Assembly: GCA_013397795.1 (NCBI GenBank)
Contig: VZTJ01006074.1
Span: 70,731-134,730, forward strand
Length of the DNA: 64,000 nucleotides
Direction of reading: 5' to 3'
Origin: Orthonyx spaldingii
Lineage: Eukaryota > Chordata > Aves > Passeriformes > Orthonychidae
The position numbers and the translations under genes were made by a program. A model generated the notes under the pieces. It was not told the origin of the DNA. It made no database searches and was given only the letters and a program-made list of their open reading frames with translations. Below, one piece after another: positions 22,678 through 33,327 of this stretch. The first letter of the stretch is position 1; every line of letters begins with the position of its first letter.

Positions 22678-25318
22678 CATGGACTTGTGAGTGGGCACTG
22701 GAAAACATCTCATGACAGGTTGTTCTGGGGGAGGGCAAAGGGGGAGGGGTTGTTTTTTGTATTTTTAAAAGATTCCTTCAAGAAGGAACAGCCCTTTCTG
22801 ACTGCGTCCTGCATCCATTGATTGCATTGGTTTGTTATCTGGGTATTCACCAAACCTTGCACACTCTCCTGTTGTCCTGGTGAAAACTGAGCCTCTACAG
22901 AGTTGTGCTACATTTAGAATGTAGCTGATGGATGTGGATAATTGCTTCAAAGTACTTTGATAGAATTGATGTTTCTAGCCAAGAGAGTTAAGTACTAGAG
23001 TAGTGCCATTGGCCTGCATGTGATCTGGATTTTCGCTCAGTAGGAAGAGGAAACTGGACAGTGGATTGAAGAGGTGTTTCCTAGACTTTCTTGAAGGTAG
23101 TGAACAGAAGAGGAGTTACGCTGCCCAGCAGAAGTATGCACGAGGACTATAACCAACAGTACTCTCTGTTAGTGAATTGGAAGGCAGTCTGTCATACACC
23201 CACATCTCCCTCTCGCTCTTCAGCAAATAACAGTCTGAGGAAAAAACGGGTTAAGCCGTTTGTAGTCAAGGCATCTGAGGATGTTTATCTGAAAGAATAA
23301 TAGCTACTGAATAAGCACACTATTTGGTAGCCTTAGGTAATCCCTCCTTTGTGATTTACATGTTGTAGCAGAATGAATATATACAAAATGTTTGAAAATA
23401 TGTACTTTGGTTTCTTTGAAGAGAAAACCCAAAGTAATCCTAGCCGATCTTACTGCTAAATTCAAACCAAGCCGCTCCCTAAAGTAGGATAAACACTGCT
23501 GTGAAATAATGATTTCACCCCAAGTACGAGGGAGGCATGCTGCAGTTAACTCTGAACACCTGCTCTGCGAGTGGAACCAACGAGGATGAAAGGTGGGGAG
23601 GTTTCCATCTCCCTCCTTCCTGCAGTGTCATGCCAACCTCCCATTACATTGGGGTGGTCTCTACTGAACGTGTTTCAAACCGAAAGTATTGTAGTTTAGT
23701 ACCAGTTGCTGTATGTGGTGGAAATCAGTCCACAGTAACACCGTGAAATGAGTCACAAACCGAACCTATAAAGGCAAGTCTCAATGCAAGCTTCAGTCAG
23801 GTGTTAACCTTCATTTGTCTCTGATTATTTTTTTTATGTATTGTTTTGTTAATATCTAACTTTGATAGCTGTTAAATCGATCGCTTGTCAGTCAAATGAT
23901 CAACATTTGCTCAACTGCCAATGAAATAACTCAGTGTTACCAATTCAATTGGCATAGTTTCCTATAACTAGAACTGATACTACCAACAGGGAAAAAAGTT
24001 GACTTGAATCTCCATGTGCTGCAAGCATAGCAAGACCAATGTAAAGACTTGTTCATGTGTAGAAGTCTGGTAAGAAGAAATGGCTGCTTACCTAAATGGT
24101 CAAAGTGCCTGGTTTCTTTTTGAGTTCCTTTCTCCTTATTTGTCAATGAAGAGGTATTTAAACTTTTTTTTTTCCACTTTTACATGAATTCTGGAAGAAG
24201 ACTGCATTAAAATGCAGTGGTTGGGATATATTACCTGCTCTCTTTGGGTATTGTAGTTATAACCTCTGTGGTCTGGGAAACAAAAATTCAGGTTTTTTTC
24301 CTTTCAGCAAATGGCTACCACAAATGGTTTCTGTAACATACCCTGAATGTACTGTAACTGCCTCTACCTTGAACACGCCTTTTCTATTTAAGTTGTTTGT
24401 AAGTATATTCTCTGAATTGTGAAGTGCATAATGTACAACCAATGATGTCATAACCTCTACAGTAGCCTTCTGCAAGTTCTGCTACCACCACCAAAATACT
24501 CAAAATTCAAGTTGAATGCATTTCCTCCAGGATTTGAAGATGATGAAGAGGAATTCACTGAATTGTTGTATACATGGGGAGGAAATGTCAGAAGTCAGTA
24601 GGTCTTCAGCCCACTGTCAGCTGAGCTACTGAAGGGTGATTTCACAAACTAATTCTCGGACCAGAAGATGGACTGTATTTGATCTCACAATCCTTTCTGT
24701 TCAGCTTCCTCTTCTTCCCATTCCTTTCCATGCTGTGTATCTCTTGAGACTCACTCATCTTGCTTGTTTGTGTGTCTGGCCTAGTTTTGAATATTACTAG
24801 TTTAGCTGGAAGAGGATGCTGATGGTATTTGTATATTGCTGGTCCCTGATCTTATATGTGCTTAATTTTACTGATAGGAGTGCATTTAAGAAAAAAAATA
24901 TCAAGGTGCTAGTTAGTGTCTTCTTGGCTTTGCCTCAGTAAATGTTAATGTTAATATTCTTCTCTGCAAAAGTGATTTTTTCAAGATATCTACTTTTGAG
25001 GTACTTCTGACAGAAAACCCTATGAAACGAGAGGTTGTTTGCTGCTGTTTTGTCAAGACATTCTACATGGGAAGTGACATTACTGTGTTCATGAAGGCCT
25101 GCATAGTTAATAGAGTGATTGTTATTGAAAGCTGAACTGTAGAGGGATTTTTTTTTAGTCAAGGTTTAAAGCGGTTTGTGAATATTTCAGTGACTGATGT
25201 TTTGGATAAATGATAACAACAAAGGAATTGTCTGTGTATGGATGCAAATAATCATATTAGCAGCCCAAAGCTGACATTTCTTCCAAAACATTGAATGCTG
25301 ATCAAATAGCAAAGCTTT

Positions 25319-25332
25319 AATAAATAAATAAA
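25319..25332 (+). terminator. LONRF2: Candidate proximal poly(A) signal cluster of LONRF2
   Basis: Three overlapping AATAAA hexamers occur in the tetranucleotide run TAATAAATAAATAAAAT, 2.6 kb after the stop codon. Use here would give a shorter 3' UTR. No transcript evidence is available from the sequence alone. Confidence 0.4.
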
Positions 25333-26340
25333 ATCACCACTGCCCTGTGGTACTTGCTTTCTAAGGGAAAGTACCAGTTTCATTTTTACCAAATCACCTC
25401 TGCCATATAATATCTACAGCATCCAGTAGTACCTCATGGGAAAAGCTGTCTTGTTGCTCTTTAGAGGAAACGTCCATGTTACAGCCAGTCTGTGCTTAGG
25501 TGTAACTTGTTGCCAGGGTACATGTGGAAGCATTGGAGCTGAGCTCCTGGAAGAGATAGACAGGATTTGTTGCCTTTCTAGCTCATTACACTTTTCTTGC
25601 TTGCTGTCCAAGCAAGGATGCTGGGATATATGATGAGTCTTTTCACTGTGGTGAATGTGGCCCTTCTTTATACATCGTAAAGAGGCCAAAAAGAAAAAAA
25701 AAATCCCTCTACCTCTACACCTGTTGTTCACCTGTAAAATTTCAAGCTACAAAATGATATATATTTTAACCTTTTTTGTCTTTCAGAAGCATACTAATTG
25801 TTTGCCACTGAGGCCTTTTATCTACTGTATTTTAATATGTTCATTTGATAGTCATCGAGATCTTTGTACTTCTAACCTGTAGAACTTGTCATGTTTCTTA
25901 CTGCTCCTTTTTCCTTGTTCTCCAGTCCACTTTTAAATTGATAAATAGAAAGCTGTACACTCTATTCCTGTTACATTTTACACTAGTGGAACTGGTATTT
26001 TGGTAGCGCCTTAATTTTGCAGTTGTGAAATGATTGTATCAACTCTTATCTGGGGCTTCTGACCAGATGTAAATGAGTATGTTTAATGTAGATAAACTTG
26101 AAACCATTTTTTACTGTTTTAAAGCTAGAAATGAAATGGAGTCTGTACATATGTATAAATATAAATTATTAATCTGCACCTTTTTGTATCTAGTAAATAC
26201 AGGAGAAGTTCATGTTCTAACCACATTTGGCACTTCTTGTTGCATAAACAAAGCCAAAACTTTTTTTAAAAATTGCAGTGTTCATTTCATGTGTATTTGC
26301 AATATTCATGGGAAATGTGTTTAATTTATGTGATATTTGG

Positions 26341-26346
26341 AATAAA
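26341..26346 (+). terminator. LONRF2: Candidate distal poly(A) signal of LONRF2
   Basis: A canonical AATAAA is followed within about 20 bases by GAGTGTGAGTTC, a GT-rich downstream element. Base composition changes to more GC-rich, purine-rich DNA after it, which suits the end of the transcript. Confidence 0.55.
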
Positions 26347-26360
26347 CCAGGTTGAATTTA

Positions 26361-27069
26361 TAAGAGTGTGAGTTCATGGGGAAAACTTTATCACTCTGTG
26401 AGGACTAAGAGCTAGAGCTGTGGTGAATACGGTCTGAACAGAAACAAGCCACTGATGTGCTGCTGTCAGAAGGGGGAAGATTGATTTTCCTGACAGGATC
26501 CCACGGGCTGAGAATTGGCCTCATGAGGCTTTAAGAAGCAAATGGCATCCCAGAAGCAGTGATTAGATGTTGGGGTTCCTAACTTGCATGGCAAGTGCTT
26601 TAGCCCCGGTGCGAGGAAGTGGGGGAGGCTGCAGAGGCTGTGGCACAGTGAGGTTTGCTGGACACCCAGGGCAGACTGTGGCACTGGGTGTGAATGTGAG
26701 GGGTGGATTTGAAGGAGGGCCAGAGGGCCTCAAATTAAGGAGGACTGGGGCAGTTGAGGGGCCCTCAGCAGGCATGGAATGGGGGAGATGAACTTTCAGC
26801 TTCCTCAGGAATGAGTTGTGACAAAGATGGGGTATGATCATGAAGTGGGCTCTTCCTTTTTAGGCTGTTGAATTATTTTGTAGCCCTGAGCATGATGTGG
26901 CTGGTCTGATAGACTAAACTAAAAAATATGTGGTTACAATGAAGAACAAAAAATGCTGTATTGTCTGAGGCCAGTGAAATAAAATACCTTCAGGGTGCTG
27001 TAAGGAAGGCAATGTTCCAGAACAGTGCAACTGGGCATGGCTAGCACCAGTGTATTGGGGGGGCGGGGG
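26361..27069. other. Intergenic, purine-rich, no gene seen
   Basis: This follows the presumed LONRF2 end. The segment 26400-26790 is G-rich and less AT-rich than its surroundings, with open frames on both strands that resemble nothing known. It ends in a G run that passes into the assembly gap. Confidence 0.5.
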
Positions 27070-27130
27070 NNNNNNNNNNNNNNNNNNNNNNNNNNNNNNN
27101 NNNNNNNNNNNNNNNNNNNNNNNNNNNNNN
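27070..27130. other. Assembly gap (61 N)
   Basis: Sixty-one undetermined bases follow GGGGGGGCGGGGG and precede GGGCAGG. The flanks suggest a G-rich stretch that could not be read; the true length is unknown. Open frames running through the Ns are not real evidence of coding. Confidence 0.98.
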
Positions 27131-27215
27131 GGGCAGGTGGGACACTGGTCAGCAGCAAAACTTCAATGATCCTCGTGGGTTCCTTCCAACTCAGGATATT
27201 CTCTTCTAAAATAGA
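27131..27215 (+). mobile_element. CR1-type LINE 3' end next to gap
   Basis: CAATGATCCTCGTGGGTTCC TTCCAACTCAGGATATTCTC matches the 3' end of the CR1 subfamily that ends with the block TTCCAACTCAGGATATTCTAT. The 5' part is lost in, or just before, the N gap. Confidence 0.75.
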
Positions 27216-30200
27216 GTTGTGTGAAGGCAAAACCCAAGCCAGATTGTGGAGAGCATATCGCATTCCTCAGTTACATATTCCTGCCAGCTGAGCTGTGGAG
27301 CAAAACTGCTGTGAAGGCATTTTTTGTAAAAACTAGCCTTTTTTTTTTTCTTTTGATGTTGAATTGACTGACCTTTGTGTCTGTATTCGCTGAGTGTCTG
27401 AGCACACAAACAGTTACAGGACTGCTCTTTTAGGTTGCAAGTGTGTGTGGGAGTGTCTGTATATGCTGCTTGAGCCGCTTTGATACCCTGGACAACAGCA
27501 TACTTGAAATGTCATTCCTTTCACCAAAGAAAGGAGGTGATCAAGGTTTCCTTTTTATTACCCAGATTCTCATGCACCTGGAGACTAGAGAACAATAGAG
27601 GCACAGTAACTGCATGAAGTTAGTAAATAACTTTTTTCCCTCTTTTTCTGCATATCTTTTGCTAGTAGATAGATAGCAAGCCCTGGAAAGGCAGCATCTC
27701 AGACTGTGCCTGCTTCCCTGAGTAGTGCCATTCTTGGAGTGTGAAAACCTTAGTGGTCTGTTGTCTTACTTGAATTGTGCTAATCAAACCAGGAACCAAA
27801 AATAATGCTGCTTAACCCTGTCCAACAGCACTTGCTTGAAGCTGTTGGCTATTGAATATTTCTTGTTCTTAGAATAAGAAAGATCTGGGAAAAAATCTGA
27901 TACTATCAGTTGGGTGCAAGAAGAAAGTGAATCCATGCCAGCACTTTGCTTAGTTCCTCTAACAACTGTGCATACTACATTTGCAGCTAAAAGACAAGCA
28001 TGTTTTCCATTGCATTTACGTTACAGGGTAGGAACAAGTTGTTTCTAAATCGAGATGAATATCTCTTGGTGACAACTTTTATAGCTCTGTTCTGCCATAT
28101 GTGGGGTTCTGCCTTGTCTGCTAAATTTGGGACTTCATGCACCCATGGAAGAAATGTCTTCACTTGTAAATGTTACTTACGTTTTTTCTCATAAACATCT
28201 GCTGCTCTTTTTGTGCAACAGCCATATTGCAGCCCTGCTTCTGGGAGGACCTGGATTTTGAACACAGAAGGTGCTCTTGGGGTCAGGCTAATTAACCTCA
28301 CTGCAGACAAAGTTAAAGAAGCAACTCTGGTCCCCTTTTCCCTACCCAGTATACTCCAGAGGCAGAGCTGAAACTTCTAAAGTTATAGTCCTGTGTCCAT
28401 GCAAACCTGAGGATGGCACGTTGAGAATGGTATACAGCAAGTGACCAAGAGCATAATTTGTGTTTAACCATAGCAAAAGCCAATGGGAGGCACCTCTCTG
28501 TAGCCCCTTCAGCCCATCAACCTATTCCTGTTCACAACATCATAAAATCCTCCTACTCTCCATTCAGTTCATGAAGCCCTCAGGAGACTCAATACCCATC
28601 ACCCTGAATCTTTCCTGTGATTCCCTGCCCCTTCTCATCGCAACATCTTCTACTTCCCTTGCTGACCCACTGGCTTTCTTTTCAAGGGAGAAAAGAGATA
28701 AAAGACAAATAAACCAAATGCCCAGGAAGGTTTTGCTAACTGGTGGCTTCAGTTGCCAGTTGGCCAAAGCTCTAGTAAGAGAACAGGTTCAGGCAGCAGG
28801 ACTTTTAGATCAGAGTAGATTTAGCAGGGAAAGAAAGATACTTTTAAAGCAGAAGGGAGGAGTATGTAATATAATGTCCATCATCGTAAGTGGAGAGATA
28901 TCCAATGTCAAACTTGGCCCTGCCCTGGAGCAAGTACCTCATGCTGCTAGTGGCTGAGGCACCTCTCAGTGCTGGCTGGTTGCCCTTGTTGGCTATGAGA
29001 ACACAGACTTGCTGTGGCTAAGTAGTCATGGTATCAGAAAATGTGTAAGTGCTCTGTGCCAGCTTTATTTTCTTTTATCCGAAATTATGTGGCTTGGGCA
29101 GAAGGAGGAAGATCATGAGTTGCCTGAGTGGAAGTCCACCTAGCAAGGGCCCAGCACCAATGTGATTTCCCTATTCCCTCTATGTTCAGGTAAGATCTAT
29201 CATCATGAGGCTTCATGGAGATCTGAACTTGTCACCAACATGTCTTTCATCAGTTCCAGTTAAACCACTAGTGATTGTGTGTTACAGAGAAGAGATCTTA
29301 TATTGAGAAATGTAGCAAAAGTGTCAAGGTAAATTTGGTTTATGCCACTTAAGTACCTGTCACCAGAGCCTAAGCTGCATCAGGGGCTTTGCTGATACGT
29401 TCATGCAGCTGCCTGGAGCCCTGCCCGTACTTAGAGAAACACTGTGGAAAGGACACTGTTCTCTACAGGCACATCAAGAGGTGCTTCTTCATGTGGAGCA
29501 CTCTCAGATCAACTTTTTAAGTAAATCTGTGGCACCTTATGTAGTAGACTCAAAGCTCATTTGCCAGTGGAGACTGAGATTCAAATAGAGTTATTCAACG
29601 AAAACAAAAGTTACTTCCCCAGAACCAGAAATCACTGAGTATGTAATTTCCCCCTCCTCCTGGTTCTTTCTTTCCTTGGTCTCTACTGGAAGTGGAGGGC
29701 AGGAAGGCACATGAGGGAACACCCGAACCTCAGGCACCCAGCTGTATGGTGGGACCACAGTAATTCCAGAGCAAAGGCTAATACTGAAGTATCCAGCCTG
29801 GTGTGCTTAAGGTGCAGCATTCCCAAAGCTTCTGTGTATTTGTGGAAAAACTGTTTGGAAGATAGGAAGTTGCTTTAGAGTAAGTTTTTATTCTCCCTTG
29901 CTCACTGCTGTTATGAATCAGCTCTCTGCCCCCACACTAGGTTTACCTACGAAGTTCAGGATTAAGCTCATTTGCACCCAGGCAGAGTTAATCCTCCACA
30001 AGAACTGGATCATTTTCTAAGTATTCTAATGTCCTTTCTCAATATTGAATACTACCAGATACTTGAAAAGTACAAGAAATGCTCGAATGGGAAAAATTAA
30101 AAGAATCTGTCTAGATGTTTGTCCCAAATCCCTCAATTTGAGTCTTCTGTATATCCTGGGAAATTTGTCTTTTCCAAATTTGTATATACAATTTGAAGGA

Positions 30201-32037
30201 GACTCTGAGTTTGAGCAATTAATGTGGCATAATCATGGCATTCATAAAAAACAATTGATTCCTTCTATAATTCTGCAATATTGTGACCTCAGTACCACAG
30301 AGTATCAACACATTCCTCAAACTAATTGTGCATAAAGATCTTCCAATTTTTCCTAATTTTTGTATTGTTTTGTCTAGACTCAGAACTTCTGTTATTTCTG
30401 GTATGTTTTCTGTTGCTTAGAGAGGCCCAAATCGATCACACTTTCCTAAATAAAGGAACTGTAAAAAAACAGTGCCTCCCACTCCTCACACACTTAAGTG
30501 TTTTGTTTGCTGTGTAGACAGTTACAAGGTTGTGTTCAGAACTCTCTCTCTGAATCACAGGCTTCTTATTTCACAGAGGTGCCTCCTTACCAGATGGTGC
30601 TTTAAAGAAAGTAATTTTCTTGTTTATTTTGCAGCAATTGACTAAGTGCCAGCTTTGGCTACACCTTTTCAAGTATTTTCAGTATGTGCTAATTCTACAG
30701 TGCAGAGGCTTCTTCATTTTATCTTTGAGAGTAGTAAGAGCTAATTCCTCTTGGAGAATGTGTGCTAAAGCATTGGTACGAGTTGATTTCTTCCAGTTGT
30801 AAGACAGGCTGGGTTTACATGACTTTTTTACCAGCAATATCTGTTCCCCTTTAGACAGACAGCTGCTGATTGCAGTTTGCCTTTTGCTCAGCACTCTGTT
30901 CCTTCTGTGTCTGGTGCTGGAAAATCTCTTGGCACAGAGGAGTTAAATATTTCTGAGCTCTTGCTTGAGTCATCTGTCCCCGAGTGGGAAGTGGGTTTGC
31001 TTGCAAGCACGTATTGGTTTGGAGCTGGTCCTGGAACAGGAGTGCACGGCTCACGTCCGACATGCACGGCTTGGGCAGGAACCAAGGAACAGGCTCTGCA
31101 AATCAAAACACACCGGCAAGGAAGGGGAGCACGGGGCTCGGGCAGGGTTAGCCAATGGCACTGTTGCTTTGCCTCCATTCATTCCAGGTGGAAGAAGGAA
31201 TACAGGGAAAGCAGGGACGTTTTTGGCTCTGCCTCTGTTCATAAGCTTTGTGTGAGATTGTTCTCTGGCACAGGCACTGCTTGGCACAGAACAGACGTGT
31301 GTGTCCACAGTGCTAAATCCTCTTTCCCATCCAAAATATGCAGCTTCACACAAACTACCTGTTGGGAATGGTTCCTGAATTGTACACATTTGAGGAGCTG
31401 GGGAGGAAGAGGGTGTAACATTATCTGGAGTACAGAGCAATACTAATACTTCATCTCAGTCGCTAGCACTGAAGAGACTTCCTAAGCCAGATGTGATGTC
31501 TATGTCTTTCAGAGCCCTCAGTACATCTCACACCTTTATTTTTTATGGCACTGTTTTGAACCCACAGACTTGTTTGGCAAGGATGTCCACAGGCTGACTG
31601 GGAGGTGTGTAAAGGACTGTTTTCATTTTGGACTAGGATCTTACTAGATTCCCTTTGCACTCCCTAGCTCTTGCATTGGATGATTGAAGGTAAACAATAG
31701 GGACTTGGTCTTTTGAGGGCTCATATGGGGGAGGATGAGCTAGTGAAAGCAGATTTTTGGAAGAAGCCATGGGCAGGTGGCCTTAACATCTCATAATTTC
31801 TTCCAACAGAGGAAATAAGGAGCACCAACAGGAGGCATCAGGAGCTGAACAAGGAAAGGGATTGTTCCTCCAAGCCTCTCTTTATTTTTCCACTTCTGCT
31901 GCACCGCTAGAGCTTTATCCTACCAGAGAGTCCAGGCTTAGCTTCTCACTTAGATACCTTCTGTAATTTCTCCAGATCAGCCTTCACCAGTATAAGCCTG
32001 AATGACTCAGCATTATCAAGAGAACAGTCCTGTGAGT
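27216..32037. other. Intergenic, no gene supported
   Basis: There is no convincing exon or known repeat here. 30975-31145 is richer in CpG (about ten sites) than its surroundings and carries open frames on both strands (189 codons on + at 30877-31446, 129 codons on - at 31051-31440). No product was recognised. The rest is unremarkable AT-rich DNA. Confidence 0.45.
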
Positions 32038-32455
32038 GGCAGCTGAGGGAGCTGGTGTTGGTTAACCTGGAGAAAGGGAGGCTCAGAGGAGCCTCTACAG
32101 CTCTACCCTCCCTCTGCTCTCTCTCTGCAACTACCTGCAAGGAACTTGTGGTGAGGTGGGGGTTTGCACCTTCTCACAAGTAATAAGCAATAGGACTAGA
32201 GAAAACAGCCTCAGTTTGCATCAAGGGAGGTTTATATTAGGAAAATATTCTTCACTGAAAGGATTGTCAAGCATTGAAAAAGGCTGCCCAGGGAAGTGGT
32301 GGAATTGCCATCCCTGGAGGTATTTGAAAGACCAGCAGGTGTGGTACTTGGGGACATGGTTTAGTGGTGAAGTTGGCAATGCTAGGGTAAGAGTTAGACA
32401 TGTTGACCTTTAGGGTAATCTCCAGCATAAAAGATTCTGTTATTCTGTGATTCAT
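32038..32455 (+). mobile_element. CR1 LINE, 5'-truncated copy
   Basis: It starts near GCAGCTGAGGGAGCTGGTGT and TGGAGAAAGGGAGGCTCAGA. It passes AGGCTGCCCAGGGAAGTGGT and ends TAAAAGATTCTGTTATTCTG TGATTC. ORF2 C-terminal remnants are broken by stops, and the 3' terminus is complete. Confidence 0.88.
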
Positions 32456-32744
32456 CAAAATGCTTTCCTTCTGAAATCTTTTAAGTCTAGCTGTCCTTTG
32501 ATAAGTTTTCCTATTCTTCTTTGCCTACACCATTTCTGTCTTTCTCTTTCCTGTACTGGGATACAAAGGAGTTCAAGGGTACAGAAGGAAGCAGAGGGAG
32601 TCTGAAAGGAAGCCAGAATTTGGTTGTTTTTGCTAAACCACCTCATTGACATCCCAGCCTGACTCACTGTACTGTGTCACTCACTCCAACCTCTCCTGGG
32701 CAATGCAGGAGGTCATGGAGTTGTGTGTAGCTGTTGCTCTGGTA

Positions 32745-33327
32745 TGCTGGTTTTGTCTGGGATAGTTGGTTTTCTTTGCAGTAGCTCATTTGGGGCTGAG
32801 TTTTGGATTTGTGCTGGAAACAGTGTTGATAACACAGGGATGTTTTACCTGTTGCTGAGCTGTGCTTAATGCAGAGTCAAGGTCTTTTCAGCTCCTCACT
32901 CCACCCCACCAGTGAACAGGATGGGGGTGCACTAGGGGCTGGAAGGGGACACAGCCAGGACAGCTGACCCCAACTGACCAAAAGGATATTCTACACCCTA
33001 TGGACTCAGGGCATAAAGCTGGGGGAAGAAGGAGAAATGGGGGATGTTCAGAGTGATGGCATTTGTCTTCCCAAGTCACCATTATGTGTGATGGGGCTCT
33101 GCTTTCCTAGAGCCAACTGAACACCTGCTTGTCTGTGGGAAGGGGTGAATGAATTCTTGCTTCACTTTGCTGATGTGTGTGGCTTTTGCTTTACTATTAA
33201 ACTGTCTTTACCTGAATCCACAAGTTTTCCCACTTCTACCCTCCCGATTCTCACCCCCATCCCACTAGGGAGAGGGCAGTGAGTGGCTGTGTGGTGCTTG
33301 GTTTCTGTCTGGGGTTGAGCCATGATA
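32745..33327 (+). mobile_element. Solo LTR of an avian endogenous retrovirus
   Basis: About 583 bases from TGCTGGTTTTGTCTGGGATA to GGGGTTGAGCCATGATA match, from memory, a common bird ERV LTR type. Internal landmarks are in the right order: GGGACACAGCCAGGACAGCT, a TATA-like CATAAAG (33012-33018), TCTTCCCAAGTCACCATTA, and a poly(A) signal ATTAAA (33196-33201). No primer-binding site, gag, pol or env follows, and no second LTR is seen. It is therefore a solo LTR left by recombination. Target duplication is not clear. Confidence 0.8.
33196..33201 (+). terminator. LTR poly(A) signal
   Basis: ATTAAA lies in the R region position of the solo LTR, about 180 bases after the TATA-like box, as expected for this LTR type. 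Confidence 0.6.

Larger units (their letters stand above)
22678..26360 (+). other. LONRF2: LONRF2 3' UTR
   Basis: About 3.7 kb follow the stop codon with no further recognisable exon. The stretch is AU-rich, with many TTTTTT and ATTT runs. Its open frames are short and none resembles a known protein. A tandem AATAAA cluster at 25319-25332 and a single AATAAA at 26341-26346 followed by GT-rich sequence are candidate polyadenylation sites. The 3' limit is inferred from the last signal. Confidence 0.6.

Noticed and set aside
26934..27291. Open frames on both strands passing through the N gap
   Set aside because: They are open only because undetermined bases cannot be read as stops; the flanks are G-rich simple sequence and a CR1 end.
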